A DNA stretch of 64,000 nucleotides from Eucommia ulmoides (Eukaryota > Streptophyta > Magnoliopsida > Garryales > Eucommiaceae): assembly GCA_016647705.1 (NCBI GenBank), contig CM028335.1:17195905-17259904 (forward strand). Reading direction: 5' to 3'. The notes under the pieces were generated by a model. That model searched no databases and was not told where the DNA came from. It saw only the letters and a program-made list of their open reading frames with translations. Position numbers and translations under genes: made by a program. Shown piece by piece: positions 45,996 to 58,354 of this stretch. How positions within the stretch are numbered: position 1 is the first letter of the stretch; each line of letters starts with the position of its first letter.

Positions 45996-47629
45996 CAGGT
46001 ACGTGTTCAAAACCCTATTCGTCATCATGCTACATGGCTATTATTGGGATCGATGTTGGGTCACTGTGGACACTGACCAGTCTAAGTTTGGGGGAATGTT
46101 TATGTTGTTTTGTATGATTTATGTTTTTATTTTGTATGCTTTATATTTTGTATGTTTTTCTAGTTTGAAGTCTTAATGTTGGGTATGTAATTAAGTTTAA
46201 ATAGTTTTTAAACGTTATGTAGTTTAAGTTAAATTGTTATTTAGTTTCATGCATGTGTAGTTGTTAAATGTTGTGTTGTTTAATTTTATGCATGATTATT
46301 TAGTATTAATGTAAGAGTGTTTATGTTTGTAGTTGTTGTTTTTGTGCATTAAGTTTTGTAGTTCTCCAGGGCCTTTACTCGATGATGATATTGTCCCCTA
46401 GTTGTTTATCGAGGTCAAGGGTAATGCTCATTTATGTGTATTCTGTGTGCTTGACATTTCGATTTGGTAAAAGTCATTTTAAATCTTAATTTGCACGAGT
46501 ATGTAGACTCAATGTGCTATTAATCAAACTGATTTAATGTCAATTATCCAGAAGCCAATTTCATAATAATTTAAGTGATTCTAGAACCTGATTGGGGGAA
46601 ACTCGAGGTGAAATCCTATGTGAGGTAGTTCAGGAGATATGATTTAGGCATTCATCTTGATCTCTTGAGCCGTTGAAGCCTTCCATGTATAATGTTTTAC
46701 CCCTCGTTACCCTGTCGAAGCCATTTAGCCGTTTTAATTTTGAACATGTAACAAATACCCTGGCCATTTAATTTTTTTCCAAACCATTATCACTAAACCT
46801 AAGGCACGATTTGAGTTAAAATCAAGTTAGCATTTATTTATGCTACTTGAAGTGAGCGATTGGGTTTTGGGCAAACTTTTGATTGGTTCAGTATTCGAAT
46901 ACTCACTTGTCATTTTTCTATCATATTTCCACACTCGTGAAATTGTACAAATCAAATAAGTTTGGGGGTGTGGTAAAAAAAAAACAAAACATATATAGAT
47001 ATGGTTTTGCTTTTGTTTGTTTAGTACTACGTTTTAAAAAGAAAGTTCAGGGTTGTTTCGGATTGATCTTTATGGGTATGAGTGTGATTGAGTGCCAAGC
47101 GTAGTGTCGTGGGTATCGATGATCTAAAGAAGTTATCCTGTTTTATATTCTCATTTTACACTTGGCCAAATGTTAAAAACCGAACCAAGTCATTTTGATC
47201 TTTTTAAATTGCTTAGCCTACATTAGTGGAGAGTGGAACCCAGTCTGGCATATGAAAATCCTATACCTTATTGGTTTTAAATCATGAACTTTGTTGGTGG
47301 ATAATCCTATCTGGTCTTTGGATGGTTTTATAATTAGAGTTTTCGCACACACTCTTGGAAATGATCTAGAATGACGTTTACCGTTATTAAATGTTGAAAT
47401 TCTAGAACACCACGTGGTGCGGTTTTATTCTTGAAGTTGATATGATTGGGGACTGTTGAGGGAAATTTTTTTGGTCGATTAGTTGAATTCAAAACTCACA
47501 TGTCGTTATTTTTAGTTCGTTTGTGTTTTTCGTTTTTAGTATTTAAGTTCATTAATTAGTTGTGGTAGTTTATTTTATTATGTGGGTGTTTTGCTTAAGG
47601 ACTAGCAAAATTCTAAGTTTGGTGGTATT
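45996..47629 (+). other. B: conserved noncoding 3' block
   Basis: Same landmarks and order as in A, C, D and E: TAAGTTTGGGGGAATG (near 46083), GATTCTAGAACCTGATTGGG, AAGTTTGGGGGTGTGG (near 46961), GAACACCACGTGGTGC, and GTTTTGCTTAAGGACTAGC before AAGTTTGGTGGTATT (47615-47629), the polypurine-type primer at the LTR edge. No gene. Confidence 0.7.
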
Positions 47630-48912
47630 TGATAGATTGATTTTATCTATATATTTCCAAGCCAATTTTGATAGTTTTCGAGTGTTCTCGTAATGTTTTA
47701 ATTCATTTTTATGTAAATCAAGTGTTAGGGGCGAAAACGGTTGAAAATCAAGCTAATCGGTAGCACGTCGGTGAAGTAACGTTGAAAAAAAAGTTAAAAA
47801 GACCATTATGCAGCCCTCTCGTTGTAGCGCCAGCAGCCAAGGGCCATTGGCCCTTGATCACTGCAGTGAACACATTGCTCTTTGCAATGATAAATGACCA
47901 GTGGCTATTCTATTGGCTTCTCGCTCCAGCGAATTTCTTCTCTCTGCAACGATTAACCACCAGCTGGCAATGTGTTATTAGGATATTTTGTACCCCTTCT
48001 TCCTACAATTACCAAGGACGTTTTAGAGTGCCCTAGATCAGATCAAACAAGAGGAAAACACCATTTGAGAAAAGAAAACGTTCTTGGAGTGGATTTTGCG
48101 GAAGTGGAACTATCCACTTTACAGAGTTGCCATTCATTCTTTGTTTCTTTCTTTGTTTCTAAACTTTGTTGGTTGTATGATGAGGTTTATCTCATGTATT
48201 GTTGAATATTCAGTTATGATCATGAGTAGCTTAGTGTTTATTATCAAGGGATTGATTAGTTCATGAATATACATGTTTGAGTAAATCTTTGTTTCTTTAA
48301 CGGTTGTTCATCCATATTTGATTGTGTTTACCGTTTTATTACATCCATAGTATGCTTTGTATGATGTTATGGTTGATTTGAGAATACAGAGTTTGACACT
48401 TGGGAGGGGTAACCCCATATTCGGACTAGGGTTAAAACATAATACAATGTTCTAATGTTTCAGGAGAATATTAGAACGTGTGCAATTTGTGAGGTTGGGG
48501 TAAGACTCATGTAATTGTTTAGACACTAGATAGGGATATCAGTGTGGACACGGCTGCTTATTCACTCACTTTACACTCGGGAGAGGTAGCGAGTGAGTTT
48601 TAGATATCTAGATTGTCGGATAGATTGAATACCGTTAATGTAAACTAGACTAAATCAAACATGTATAAGTGAACGAAGTTAATCTCTAGGTAATCCATTC
48701 TCATAGATTTAATTCCAAGTATTTAGGTTTAATTAGTTTTCAATTAGCGAACACATATTAATTCTCTAATCGTCTAGATAAAATTGAGTTATGTCAATTG
48801 TAGTACTTAACTAGTTTTGACGATAAATCCCAGTGGACGACACTCGATCTTTGGATCCAATTTATTACTTGTTGACCTCATGCACTTGGGAGTAAAATCA
48901 AGCGTATAAAAT
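47630..48912 (+). repeat. 3' LTR of B
   Basis: It begins TGATAGATTGATTTTATC and runs to CGTATAAAAT, where the match to the 5' LTR stops next to an inverted LTR fragment. It has CTGCAG-like palindromes (47810-47960) and one copy of the tandem-prone unit (48380-48600). The two LTRs of B are clearly diverged. Confidence 0.8.
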
Positions 48913-49166
48913 GTGCTCGCTTTAGCGATCAAAGGCCAGAGCCCTTGGTTGCTGGCGCTACAGCGAGAGGGCTATAGAATGGTTTTTTTAGCTTTTTTTT
49001 TCAACGTTTCTTCGTTGACATTCTACCGATTAGCTTGATTTTCAATCGTTTTCTCCCCTAACACCTGATTTATATAAAAATAAATAAAAACAAATTAAAA
49101 CATTACAAGAACACTCGAAAACTACCGAAATCGGATTGGAATTATATAAATAAAATCAATCTATTA
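48913..49166 (-). repeat. inverted LTR-start fragment, B family
   Basis: On the minus strand it reads TAATAGATTGATTTTATTTA … GGTAGTTTTCGAGTGTTC … GCTAATCGGTAGAATGTC, the first 250 bases of B's LTR, ending in the palindrome zone (GCTAAAGCGAGCACATT). It is joined head to tail-inverted with B's 3' LTR. Confidence 0.75.
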
Positions 49167-49389
49167 ATTAGTGAGGCTAATTTTATTTTGAAAAGAAAAA
49201 TTACAAAAAAAATGTGATTGTATTTTTCTTGAACAGTCGCATTGCATTGAGAATTTTTTTAAAAAATATATACATTTTTTTGTAATTGCGAGCATACTGT
49301 TACTCCTTTCAATTATAAAATATATCTATTTTCAGTTAAAAATGATTTTGATGTGATTAATAAAAAAAAAATACACTAGTATGATTAGT
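49167..49389. other. AT-rich spacer, nothing recognised
   Basis: Short A- and T-rich runs only. Confidence 0.4.
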
Positions 49390-49978
49390 ATCTTATAATA
49401 TATGACTGATTGCACTAGACTTGACATTGTATATGAAGTTGGAGTACTTAGAAGGTTTACTAGCAAACCAGATAAAGAACATTGATGTGCTATTAAGAGG
49501 ATTTTGAAATATGTATCTGGTACTAAAAATTATGATTTTCTTTATAAAAAATATTCTGTGATACTTGAAGGTTTTAGTGTAGACTGGAATACATCATCAG
49601 GTGATTCTCTTTCTACCACTGGTTAGATTTTTACCTTAGATGGTGGTGCTATGTGTTGAAAGTCTTAAAAATAAACTATAATGGCTAATTCAACACTAAA
49701 GGTTGAGCTTGTAGCTTTAGCTTCTGTGAGTGAGGAAGCGAATTGGTTAAAAAAATTATTACATGAAGTCCCACTTTGGGAAAAACCAATTCCACCTATA
49801 TTAATACGCTATAATAGCATTGCTAAATTGGTAGAGTGAAATTTCGTTATTATAACGAACAATCTAGACCCTTAAGGAGAAAACGGAGTACTGTAAGATC
49901 TTACTTGAGCAATAGTGTTGTCAACGTGGATTATATTAAATTTTGTGATAATCTTGTAGATCCACTAACAAAGGCCTT
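49390..49978 (+). pseudogene. Ty1/copia pol remnant, RNase H region
   Basis: It reads DCTRLDIVYEVGVLRRFTSK, then AIKRILKYVSGTKNYDFLYK, VELVALASVSEEANWLKKLL and LWEKPIPPILI, the RNase H end of plant copia polyproteins. No RT or LTR of this element is recognised beside it. It is interrupted by a solo LTR; the pol tail is seen again at 58172. Old and broken, with many breaks. Confidence 0.8.
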
Positions 49979-50515
49979 TGTTAACCCCTAAAGGATTTAA
50001 TTCCTATTTTGATGATTTTGATAAGTTAATTAACTTCATGATTTTTTGGACTAATATTGTAACTGAGATTATTAGTCAGATTTATGATGAATTGAGAACA
50101 AGATATGACAAATTTGATGCATTGGATATAAAACGAATGATTTAGATGATTCAAGATCAGATGCATGATGAAGACAATTTTGGACAATTTTTATTTTTTA
50201 TTTTTTTTATTTTTGTACTTCTAAAGTAAAAAAATATTTATTTTTGTCGAATTCATATCAACTGGATTAGGATCATACATTGCACTTAAATATGTATTAA
50301 ATGCTATTTTGTGTGTGACTGAGTGATTAGTAAGCATGCCTAAGTATTTAAATGAATTAAGATCAATTCCTTTCATGCTTAGAGGAGAAAGGGTTTAATT
50401 CAGTTGACTCGTTTGCCAAATTAATCAACTAGACCTAGTAGAAATATAAAAAATTAGGATTTAAGGTTCAAAGAGTCAAATGAATGGTAATTCAGTCGAC
50501 TGAATAATACATGGA

Positions 50516-52206
50516 TGGTAGGGCGTAAAATACGCCGCTACTTTCACTCGCAAGTATACGAGGTCAAGTTTTAGTATAGATCGGGAGAGTTAGGGTTATC
50601 GTGTCCACAGGGATTGGTTTTGACTATAATTGAATACCGCATTTATCATGACCTAAATTTATCTAGGCGAAGATAAATTGAATAAAATTAATTATACTAA
50701 TACTAAGTTAATTAATCTAATTAAATTAACTATACTAATATTACTATGAGATGTTTAGGGAAAGTATTGCCTAGGGATTAACCTTTGTTTACAAAAATGT
50801 GTTTGGTCTCGTTTTAGTTTACATTAACGGTGTTCGACTTATCCGACAATCTCAGTTCGTAAACTCCCTCGCCACCTCTCCCGAGTGTAAAACGAGGGAT
50901 ATAACACAACTTCGTGTCAACGAAGAAGTCCCCCTCAACGTATTAACGACTCTAGGTCGCGTGAGTCTCACCCCAACGTCATTGATTGCACACAATCCAA
51001 CTCCCGACCTAGTCATTGGATCGTCGTGTTGTGTTTACCCTATTGACAATCTCAGTTCTAAAACTTCACCGCCACCTCTCTCGAATGTAAGACGGGGGAA
51101 TACATGACTTCGAGTCAACGAAGAAGTCCCCCTCAATGTCTTAATGACCCTAGGTCACGTGAGTCTTGCTCTAACGTCATCGATTGTCCACAATCCAATT
51201 TTCTCCCGGGTTATTGGATCGTGGCGTTTGTCTATTCTAGTCCGAATCCAGAATTTGTCAAACCCCATATTCTTGATATGTAAATCTAAGCATAATAAAC
51301 AAACAATATGGCAAACACAATCAACATAACGAAGAACAACCGCTAACCAAACACAAACTCAACAAAACAACACTTTTATAAATTACATTAATCCCTAGAC
51401 AAAACTCGTTTAGCTCATGGCCATAGCCAATTATACAATGAAAACTAAGCTAAACATGCTCAAACAACAATCCTAAGTTAAGAAATAAAAGAAGGAACAA
51501 GAGAAACTTAGCCTAGTCCGAAGATTTATCACTACAAACGTTCCGAGATCGCTCCTCCTTCGTTGCAACGTGATCTTCTCCTTAGGATTTGAATGAGCAC
51601 TCCCAAAACCTCTCAATCTCTCCTCCTTAAGTCTATGGAGGTCCCTTTGCCTAATGGAGAGGAGAGGAGGAGAAAACTGGGCTCAAAATATCCTAAAATA
51701 TCTAAAATAATATATAAACTGGCACAGAGGTTTTTGCCTAGGCGAAGAAAACTTCTTCTAGGCAAAGTTACAGCAGGAAGGTTGGTTAACTTTCTACCAG
51801 ATTTCCGCCTAGGCGGTAGAATTTTCCGCCTAGGCCGAAAAACTGCAGGTTTGCATTTTGTTTTGACTGTAACTTTTTCATCCGAACTCCGATTGAGGTG
51901 ATTCAAAAACCTATGGAAAGCTAAGAAAAATATATACAACTTCCATGTTTTGAGTGTTTCCAAAATAGGATTGAATCATAGTCCAAAATAGCCTTGAAGT
52001 TACAGCACCTGTACCAGCTTTGCACATTTTCGCCCTTTTTCCACCGTTCTTGATCCGATTTGATCGTGTTTGATCCGTTTACATACCTTTTCACCTCAAA
52101 CATCTGATTTAGATAAAAACACATAAAAACATATTAAAACGTACTAAACATACTCGAAAACTAACAACGTTCGGATTGAAAATAGATAGGTAATTTACAC
52201 CTATCA
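50516..52206 (-). repeat. 3' LTR of D
   Basis: On the minus strand it begins TGATAGGTGTAAATTACC and ends TTACGCCCTACCA. It has CCTAGG-type palindromes (51735-51840) and two copies of the tandem-prone unit (50870-51030 and 51050-51240). Confidence 0.85.
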
Positions 52207-53687
52207 AATACCCTCAAACTCGGAATTTTGCTAGTCCTAGAGCAAAACACCCATGAAATAAAAGCAAATATAACAACTAAAAATAAAAAAATGAAAAACA
52301 CGATAAACAAATATGTGCAAGTTTTGAGTATCATCTACCGGCCAAACGAAATATCCCTCATCGGCCCCCAATCCTATCAAGTTCAGGCATACAACACATC
52401 ATGTAATGTTCTAGAATTTAAACATTTATAATAGTAAATGTCATTATAGATCCTGCTAAAGTGTGTATGTGCGTTTAAAAACTCAAATATATAACTGTCC
52501 GTTAATCGGATTGGATTATCCACCATATAAGTGCATGACAGAAAAAAACCCGAAGGTATAGGGAATCCATAAGCTTGACCCGGGATCTATTCTCCACTAA
52601 TGTAGGTTTAGTAATTCATGAAGATCATTAGGGCTTGGTTCAGTTAAGGTTAATTTGGCCAAGGGTAATTTGGAATAGAAAACGGGTTAACGTTGTTAAC
52701 TTAACGTTATCCAAGGCTCAACGTTTGACACATTCACTCTCGAATCCCCATAGAAAGATTAGAAACAATCCCGAACATGCATTTAAGACTGACATACTCA
52801 CTTGTTAAAAGAAACGGAAATAAAAACCGTATTTACATTTGATTCTTTTTTTTTTTTTTTTTTTCATCCAACGAACACACCCCCGAACTTATTTGAATGT
52901 CACAATTTAAGGGGTGTGTGAAATACAAATAAAAAACGACAAGTGAGTACTCAAATACCGAACCAATTAAAAGTTCCCCCTAAACCCATCCGCTCACATC
53001 AAGAAGCCTTTGCAACGGCTAACTTGATTCACTCAAATGTGCCTTTACTTTCAGCGATATAGGACTGGAAGGAATTCAATTGGCCATGGTATTGGTTTAT
53101 GTGTTCTGAATTGAATTTGCATTTAGGCTTCGACAAGGTGACGAGGGATAAACATGTATCAGGGTAGGCTTAAAAAGGCTCAAGTGACATAGAGAATGCC
53201 TAAATCATGTCTCCTGAACTACCTCGCCTAGGATTTCACCTCGAATTTCCCCCAAATCAAGTTCTAGAAACCCTAATATCATGAATTTAGGTGACAGATA
53301 ATCGTTTTCAAATCAATTAGACAGTTATAAAATAAGTTTTCATGCTCGTGCAAGTAGGATCTATAATAACTATTACTAAAACATAACGTTGAGCACACAG
53401 AACATACATGCACGAGTTTTACGCTCGACCTCAATAAACAACCAGGGGACAGACTCATCATTGGGTAATGGCCTAGATGACGTCAAAACTCAGCACATAA
53501 CACAACAACTATCCTAAACAGACATGCACACGTAGAAACAATAAAACATACTAACTAAAACATATACTCAAAACATACTACACATCACATCCAACTCAAA
53601 CAAGAAATGCCCATAATAACCTAGTCAGTGATCCCAATGACATGATAAAACATTATAATGTAGACTAGGGTTTAGAACACGTACTTG
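52207..53687 (-). other. D: conserved noncoding 3' block
   Basis: 1481 bases, with the same landmarks as A, B, C and E on the minus strand, among them AAGTTCGGGGGTGTG (plus-strand CACACCCCCGAACTT near 52876) next to a poly-T run, and CTCTAGGACTAGCAAAATTCC just inside the LTR. Confidence 0.7.
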
Positions 53688-53710
53688 GGAGGCGAGAGAC
53701 TCTCGCCTCC
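53688..53710 (-). other. hairpin 2 (HP2) of D
   Basis: GGAGGCGAGA (53688-53697) and TCTCGCCTCC (53701-53710) pair perfectly over 10 bases with a GAC loop. Confidence 0.8.
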
Positions 53711-53749
53711 GAATCAAATCGGTTATGATGGATCTAACTTATTCTTTTC

Positions 53750-53767
53750 CTTGGGTTGCTTCCCAAG
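53750..53767 (-). other. hairpin 1 (HP1) of D
   Basis: CTTGGG (53750-53755) and CCCAAG (53762-53767) pair perfectly with a 6-base loop, directly downstream of the short frame. Confidence 0.7.
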
Positions 53768-53769
53768 AA

Positions 53770-54708
53770 GCGCTTGGTTTATGGTCGTCAGCCTGACACG
53801 CAGAAGTGCTCGTCAAAGAGCGGCTTCCGCCCATAGTAAGTATCGTACAACACCACATACGGGTCTTGGTTCAATACGCCCTCAAGACTGGCGAGATGTG
53901 GCAATGTATAGCTCGAGCTTTCAACGACATGCCTCACTGGCTCATGTACTTGGTGAGCATAAAAGAACGTTGCTAGTGGTGGTGAAGGATCATCCAGCCA
54001 CATCGGATCCTCATAAATATGATCGTATTAGATCGAGTGTGGTGTCACCAACTGGAATTCGAACGGTGAAAATTCACAACACTTAATATATGAATCTCCG
54101 TCGATCTCATCCCAGTACCTCCCGCTTGTCTCCGGTTCCTCGTGGTGGCTTTCGCAATAGGATTCGGCTTGTAAATCTCCAAGTGCCACCACGTCTAACT
54201 TGGCCTCAATCAAGCAGATAAGCTGACCGATGTGTGTCTGTAAAGACATTACGGTTGCATCGATTTCAGTGCAAATCATCTCAATGTTGTTGAGACGATC
54301 CTCGTACTCATTTAGCCAATCATTTGTCTCCCTCCAAAATGTCTGAGTCTCCCCAATAAAATCAGCGAGTATTTCTTCCAAGCCAGGGGAAGACTCAACA
54401 TATTGGTCCGGGGTGTCAATCCATGGTGTCGTAGAATTGCAACTCTGCTAATCAAAGGCCGCCATGTCTTCCAACATCCAATGGGCTTCGTTCGTGGTTA
54501 GTTGGTCGAAAGAGGTGGTACCGTTTCCTCTTTCAACCCATATTCTGGTTGTGGCTTGTAACCCATTGAGGAAGTTCAGTAGTTGAGACTCTCTAGGGAA
54601 TCCGTTATTCGGAAACTGGAGTAGCAAATTCTTGTATCGATCCCAAGCACAGTAAAATGGCTCAGAATCCCATTGAAAGAACTGCAAGAGTACCTGTTGA
54701 TCTACCAT
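53770..54708 (-). pseudogene. D: short gag-derived reading frame (trace)
   Basis: It opens at 54708 with MVDQQVLLQFFQWDSEPFYC, then YKNLLLQFPNNGFPRESQLL and a TTSFDQLTTNEAHWMLEDM block. The frame 54028-54381 has LQTHIGQLICLIEAKLDVVA and ESHHEEPETSGRY. The last (53788-54003) has MWLDDPSPPLATFFYAHQVH and VVLYDTYYGRKPLFDEHF. It is the longest and clearest copy of this short protein. Broken, with a few breaks. Confidence 0.7.
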
Positions 54709-54719
54709 CTTCAAGCACC

Positions 54720-54805
54720 CTGCGAGAAAAGAAAAACAAAAACTACAAAGAAAAAAAAAATTATACACAAGAAATGCCTAAAGTAAAATTTGGTCATTTA
54801 CTCAC
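54720..54805 (-). promoter_or_regulatory. intron-like GTGAGT…CAG pair in D's leader
   Basis: On the minus strand GTGAGT (54805-54800) and a T-rich tract ending TCTCGCAG (54720) stand 86 bases apart, ahead of the first ATG. The same pair occurs in E at matching places and partly in C and A. A spliced leader is an inference. Confidence 0.4.
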
Positions 54806-54826
54806 AATATCAATAATAACCAAAAA

Positions 54827-56677
54827 CACGCCGCTACTTACACTCGCAAGTATATGAGGTCTAAGTTTTAGTATAGTGTGATCGTTAAGATTGGGTTATC
54901 GTATCCACAGGGATTGTTGTCGTTACTATCGAATATCGCGTTTGTCGTGACCTAAGTTTATCTAGGCGAAAAACAAATGTATTTAATTAATTAAACTAAT
55001 ACTAATATATCCTAAATTAACTACATTATTATGTTAATATGTTTTAGGGTAAAGAATTGTATAGAGATTAACGTGTTTACAAATACGTGTTCGATTCCGA
55101 TTTACTCGTGTTTGCGTTGTTCGACCTATTTGACAACCTCAGTACGTAAACTCCGCCGCCACCTCTTCCGAGTATAAGACGGGGGAATACATGACTTTGA
55201 GTCAACGGAAAAGTCCTCCTCAACGTCTTAATGACCCTAGGTCACGTGAGTCTCGCCCAGCGTCATTGATTGCACACAATCCAACTCCCTCTCGGGTTAT
55301 TGGATCGTCGCGTTGTATTTACCCTATCGACAATATCCGTTCTAAAACTCCCTTGCCACCTCTTCCGAGTGTAAGACGAGGGATATAATGCGACTTTGAG
55401 TCAACGAAGAGGTCCCCCTCAACGTCTTAACGAACCTAGGTAGCATGTGTCTTGCCCCACGTCATCGATTGTCCACGATTCAAACCCCGACCGGGTTATA
55501 GAATCGTGGCGTTTGTTTACCCTAATCCGAATCCGGGGTTTTGTCAAAACCCCGTATTCTCCATTTATCAATCCAAGCATAATAAACAAACAATACGATA
55601 AATACAATCAAACTATGAAGAACAATCATAAATGAAACATCGAAATCACCCAAACAACGTATTTATAAATATATGTTAATCCCTACTACAATCCATATTT
55701 AACTCGGGGCCATAGCCGCATATACAATGAAATAACGAGCCAAACATGCTAACATGCTCCTAAGATATAGAAATAAGGAAAAACGATCGAAGAACTTAGC
55801 CTCGTCCAAAGATAAACCGCTAAGAACGCTCCACGATCGATTCGCCATCTTCTCCACTTCGGGATGCGAGCTCCACTACTAAAATCCCTAACCATTGTCT
55901 TAACTATAGCCTAAGGGGCTAAAAAATGCAAGAGAGAGGAGAAAGATGGAGAGAAGGGAAAAATAATATCTCAAAAGATCTCAAAATATCTAATAAATAT
56001 CAAAGGTGTGCTGCAGGATTTTCGTCTAGGCGAAGTTAAGTCGGTTAACTTTTTGCCGGAAATTCGCCTGGGGGCATAAAAATTCACCTAGGCGAAGTTA
56101 TTGCAGGTTTTAAATTTTGTTTTGCTTGTAACGTCTTCATCCGAACTCCGATTGAGGTGATTCAAAAACCTATGGAAAGCTAAGAAAAATATATACAACT
56201 TACATGTTTTGATAATTTCCAAAATCGGATTTAATCATAGTCCAAAACATCCTTGAAGTTACAGCACCTGTACCGACTTTGCAGGTTTAGTGACCGCCTA
56301 GGTGAAGAAGTAGGCGGTGGACTTGGAAATGTTTCTGCTGGGGTTTTCACCTAGGCGGAGGAATTTCCTACCTAGGCGGTGGGCTGTCAGTAGCCTTTTG
56401 TCATTCTCAGCATCTTCACTGCCTAGGCGGAGGTCTGGACGCCTAGGCGGTGGGCTTCCTTCATATTTTTGCCTCCTTACTTGTTTATCCACCGTAACTT
56501 CGACTCGCCTTCGGTTCGATCTCATCATTTTTGCTTCAGTTTCCTATCTTTTTGCTCCACACGTCTGATTTATACAAAAAGTATAAAAACTAATTAAAAC
56601 ATAATAAAAATTACTATAAACATATTCGAAAACTAACCAATTCGGATTGGAAATATATAGGTTTTTCATACCTATCA
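54827..56677 (-). repeat. 5' LTR of D
   Basis: On the minus strand it begins TGATAGGTATGAAAAACC. It has a CCTAGG palindrome cluster in several copies (56020-56450) and two copies of the tandem-prone unit (55140-55290 and 55330-55490). The inner edge next to the primer-site position is approximate. Confidence 0.8.
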
Positions 56678-58171
56678 ATGGACCAGTAAATTTAAAAAAT
56701 GGTTAATTAAGTCGATTGAATGGTGATTGGATTAACTTGATTACATATATTTCATAACTTTTGAAATAGGGGTCAAATCAGTCAACCAGATGGTTGATTT
56801 CGTCGACTTAATTTTTCAGGGACCATAACATTGCTTAATTCGGTCAACTGAATGGCTGATTAAGTCTCCTTGATTTTTCAGGTTCCAGAGATTTTTGAAA
56901 AAAGCTTAATTCAGTTAACCGAATTGCTTTGAATTTCTAAAATCTCATGAATATTTTCGGGAAATTGATTTGTATTGTTTTGAATGATAAATAATTTTAA
57001 AATATTTTGCAATATTATTAAATGATATTATTTTTTTGGAAATATTTTTAGAATATATTTCATGAGAAATAGTTTTGAATATGATGATTTTATCAATTTC
57101 CAAATTGGTCCATATTATTTCTAATTTCTTGATATGAACGGTAAAACCTTTTGAACATAAATATTAGTTGGTCAATTTGGAAGACTATTAACTTGAATAT
57201 AAACTGAATTTAGTCCCCATTCGTTAGTCAAAGGGATGATTTTGTTAGGAGAGAAGTTAGGATCAACTAGTTAGGATCCTAGGGCTTAAATATAGGCAAG
57301 ATTTTACCTTCTACTAGTTGTTATGATGATTTGAAAAGAGGGCTTAAATAAGCTGTGAAATTCATTTAAAATGATATCTTAAGAGGTACAACTAATACAT
57401 TCAAGAGACATAAGATAGAGTGAAATAGAGAGAAAGGAAGAATTCTGGAGATATTCTATACTCTTGAAAGAAACTGGAGATCATTTTTATGTGGATAAAC
57501 TCTTAAATATTGACGTTGGTTTGAAATACCGGGCTGCATTACTTTGCTTAATATTTTGTACTTGAAATCTAGTGTGATCATTCGTTGATTATATATTTTC
57601 TATAATTACTTACTTGATTTATTATGTGTACTATTGTTTTTAATTAGATCTATGCCTAAGAAAATTGAAGTGAACATTGTTGAAATTCAAATTTGAAAAA
57701 TCGTTTCGAGAACTCGTAGATCTTAAATTTGGATAGTATTTTTACTATAATGAGTTAAACGACTGGATATAATTTGTGTGGACTATTTGATTTTGTCCTA
57801 CAATAATTTAAAACCAGATAAATTTAATATGGCTTCGAAATTGAATATTTTTTAATCGTGTGCACTTCTATCTCACTTAGATGGGGCTGAATTTTGAATT
57901 CAATATTCATTAATGTTGGTAAAAGCTCTGAGCGAAAATAAATTTTGTGTTTTGTGAAATTGTAACTTGGACTTAAACGTACTTAGTCCCAGTGAGAGTA
58001 TGTTTAGGTATAAAGGTAGTTTACTCAAATGGGGTTTACAGGTTTGATTATCTCAGGGTAAAAGTATCAGAATTTTAGCAAATTAATACCCTACAAGTGC
58101 TCAGAAGAAGAGACGCGTGTAGGCAAGAGTAGCTTGCCGAGCTACAATAAAATCATTGTGTTAATGGCCTT

Positions 58172-58354
58172 AACTAGGGAAAAGGTCTAAAATATGTCGA
58201 GGGGGATGGGGTTAAGGCCTATACTTTAGTATATTACTTATGAGGATACCTAACCTAGGACTAGAGATCCTGAGAACTAAGTTGAATAAGAAAAATGAAT
58301 AGTAAGAAGACTTAAAAAATGCATTACTTTATTTTAATTCATCTCTATGGTGTG
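58172..58354 (+). pseudogene. Ty1/copia pol tail and 3' flank
   Basis: It reads TREKV and NMSRGMGLRPI, the conserved end of plant copia RNase H, then GAGGATACCTAACCTAGGAC and GAGATCCTGAGAACTAAGTT, a typical copia 3' sequence. It belongs with 49390-49978 and lies beyond the solo LTR. Broken. Confidence 0.7.

Larger units (their letters stand above)
27363..48912 (+). mobile_element. Athila-type Ty3/gypsy element B, with two nested insertions
   Basis: On the plus strand: 5' LTR (27363-28519), tRNA-Asp-type primer site, gag, protease, RT-RNase H, integrase, env-position gene, noncoding 3' block and 3' LTR (47630-48912). Inside it lie a CACTA transposon (33299-37619) and element C (about 40050-45551); without them it is about 11.7 kb, the usual size for Athila. 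Both ends are identifiable. The element is broken, with many breaks, and is older than both nested elements. Confidence 0.85.
50516..56677 (-). mobile_element. non-autonomous Athila-related element D, with target duplication
   Basis: Perfect 5-bp duplication ATGGA at 50511-50515 and 56678-56682. On the minus strand: 5' LTR (56677 to about 54827), short gag-derived frame (54708 to about 53770), hairpins 1 and 2, noncoding 3' block, 3' LTR (52206-50516). No pol is present. The ends are the cleanest of the group. It is younger than the solo LTR around it. The coding part is broken, with a few breaks. Confidence 0.9.
49979..58165 (+). repeat. solo LTR inserted in the copia remnant (host of element D)
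   Basis: GGCCTT stands on both sides (49973-49978 and 58166-58171), a good target duplication, and the copia reading continues on the far side. Leaving out element D, the LTR is about 2.0 kb (49979-50515 and 56683-58165). It begins TGTTAACCCC and ends near CATTGTGTTAAT. Its middle carries repeated TTCGGTCAACTGAAT-like motifs. It is a relative of the copy at 17216-18955. A lone LTR with a target duplication is the usual result of recombination between two LTRs. Confidence 0.7.
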
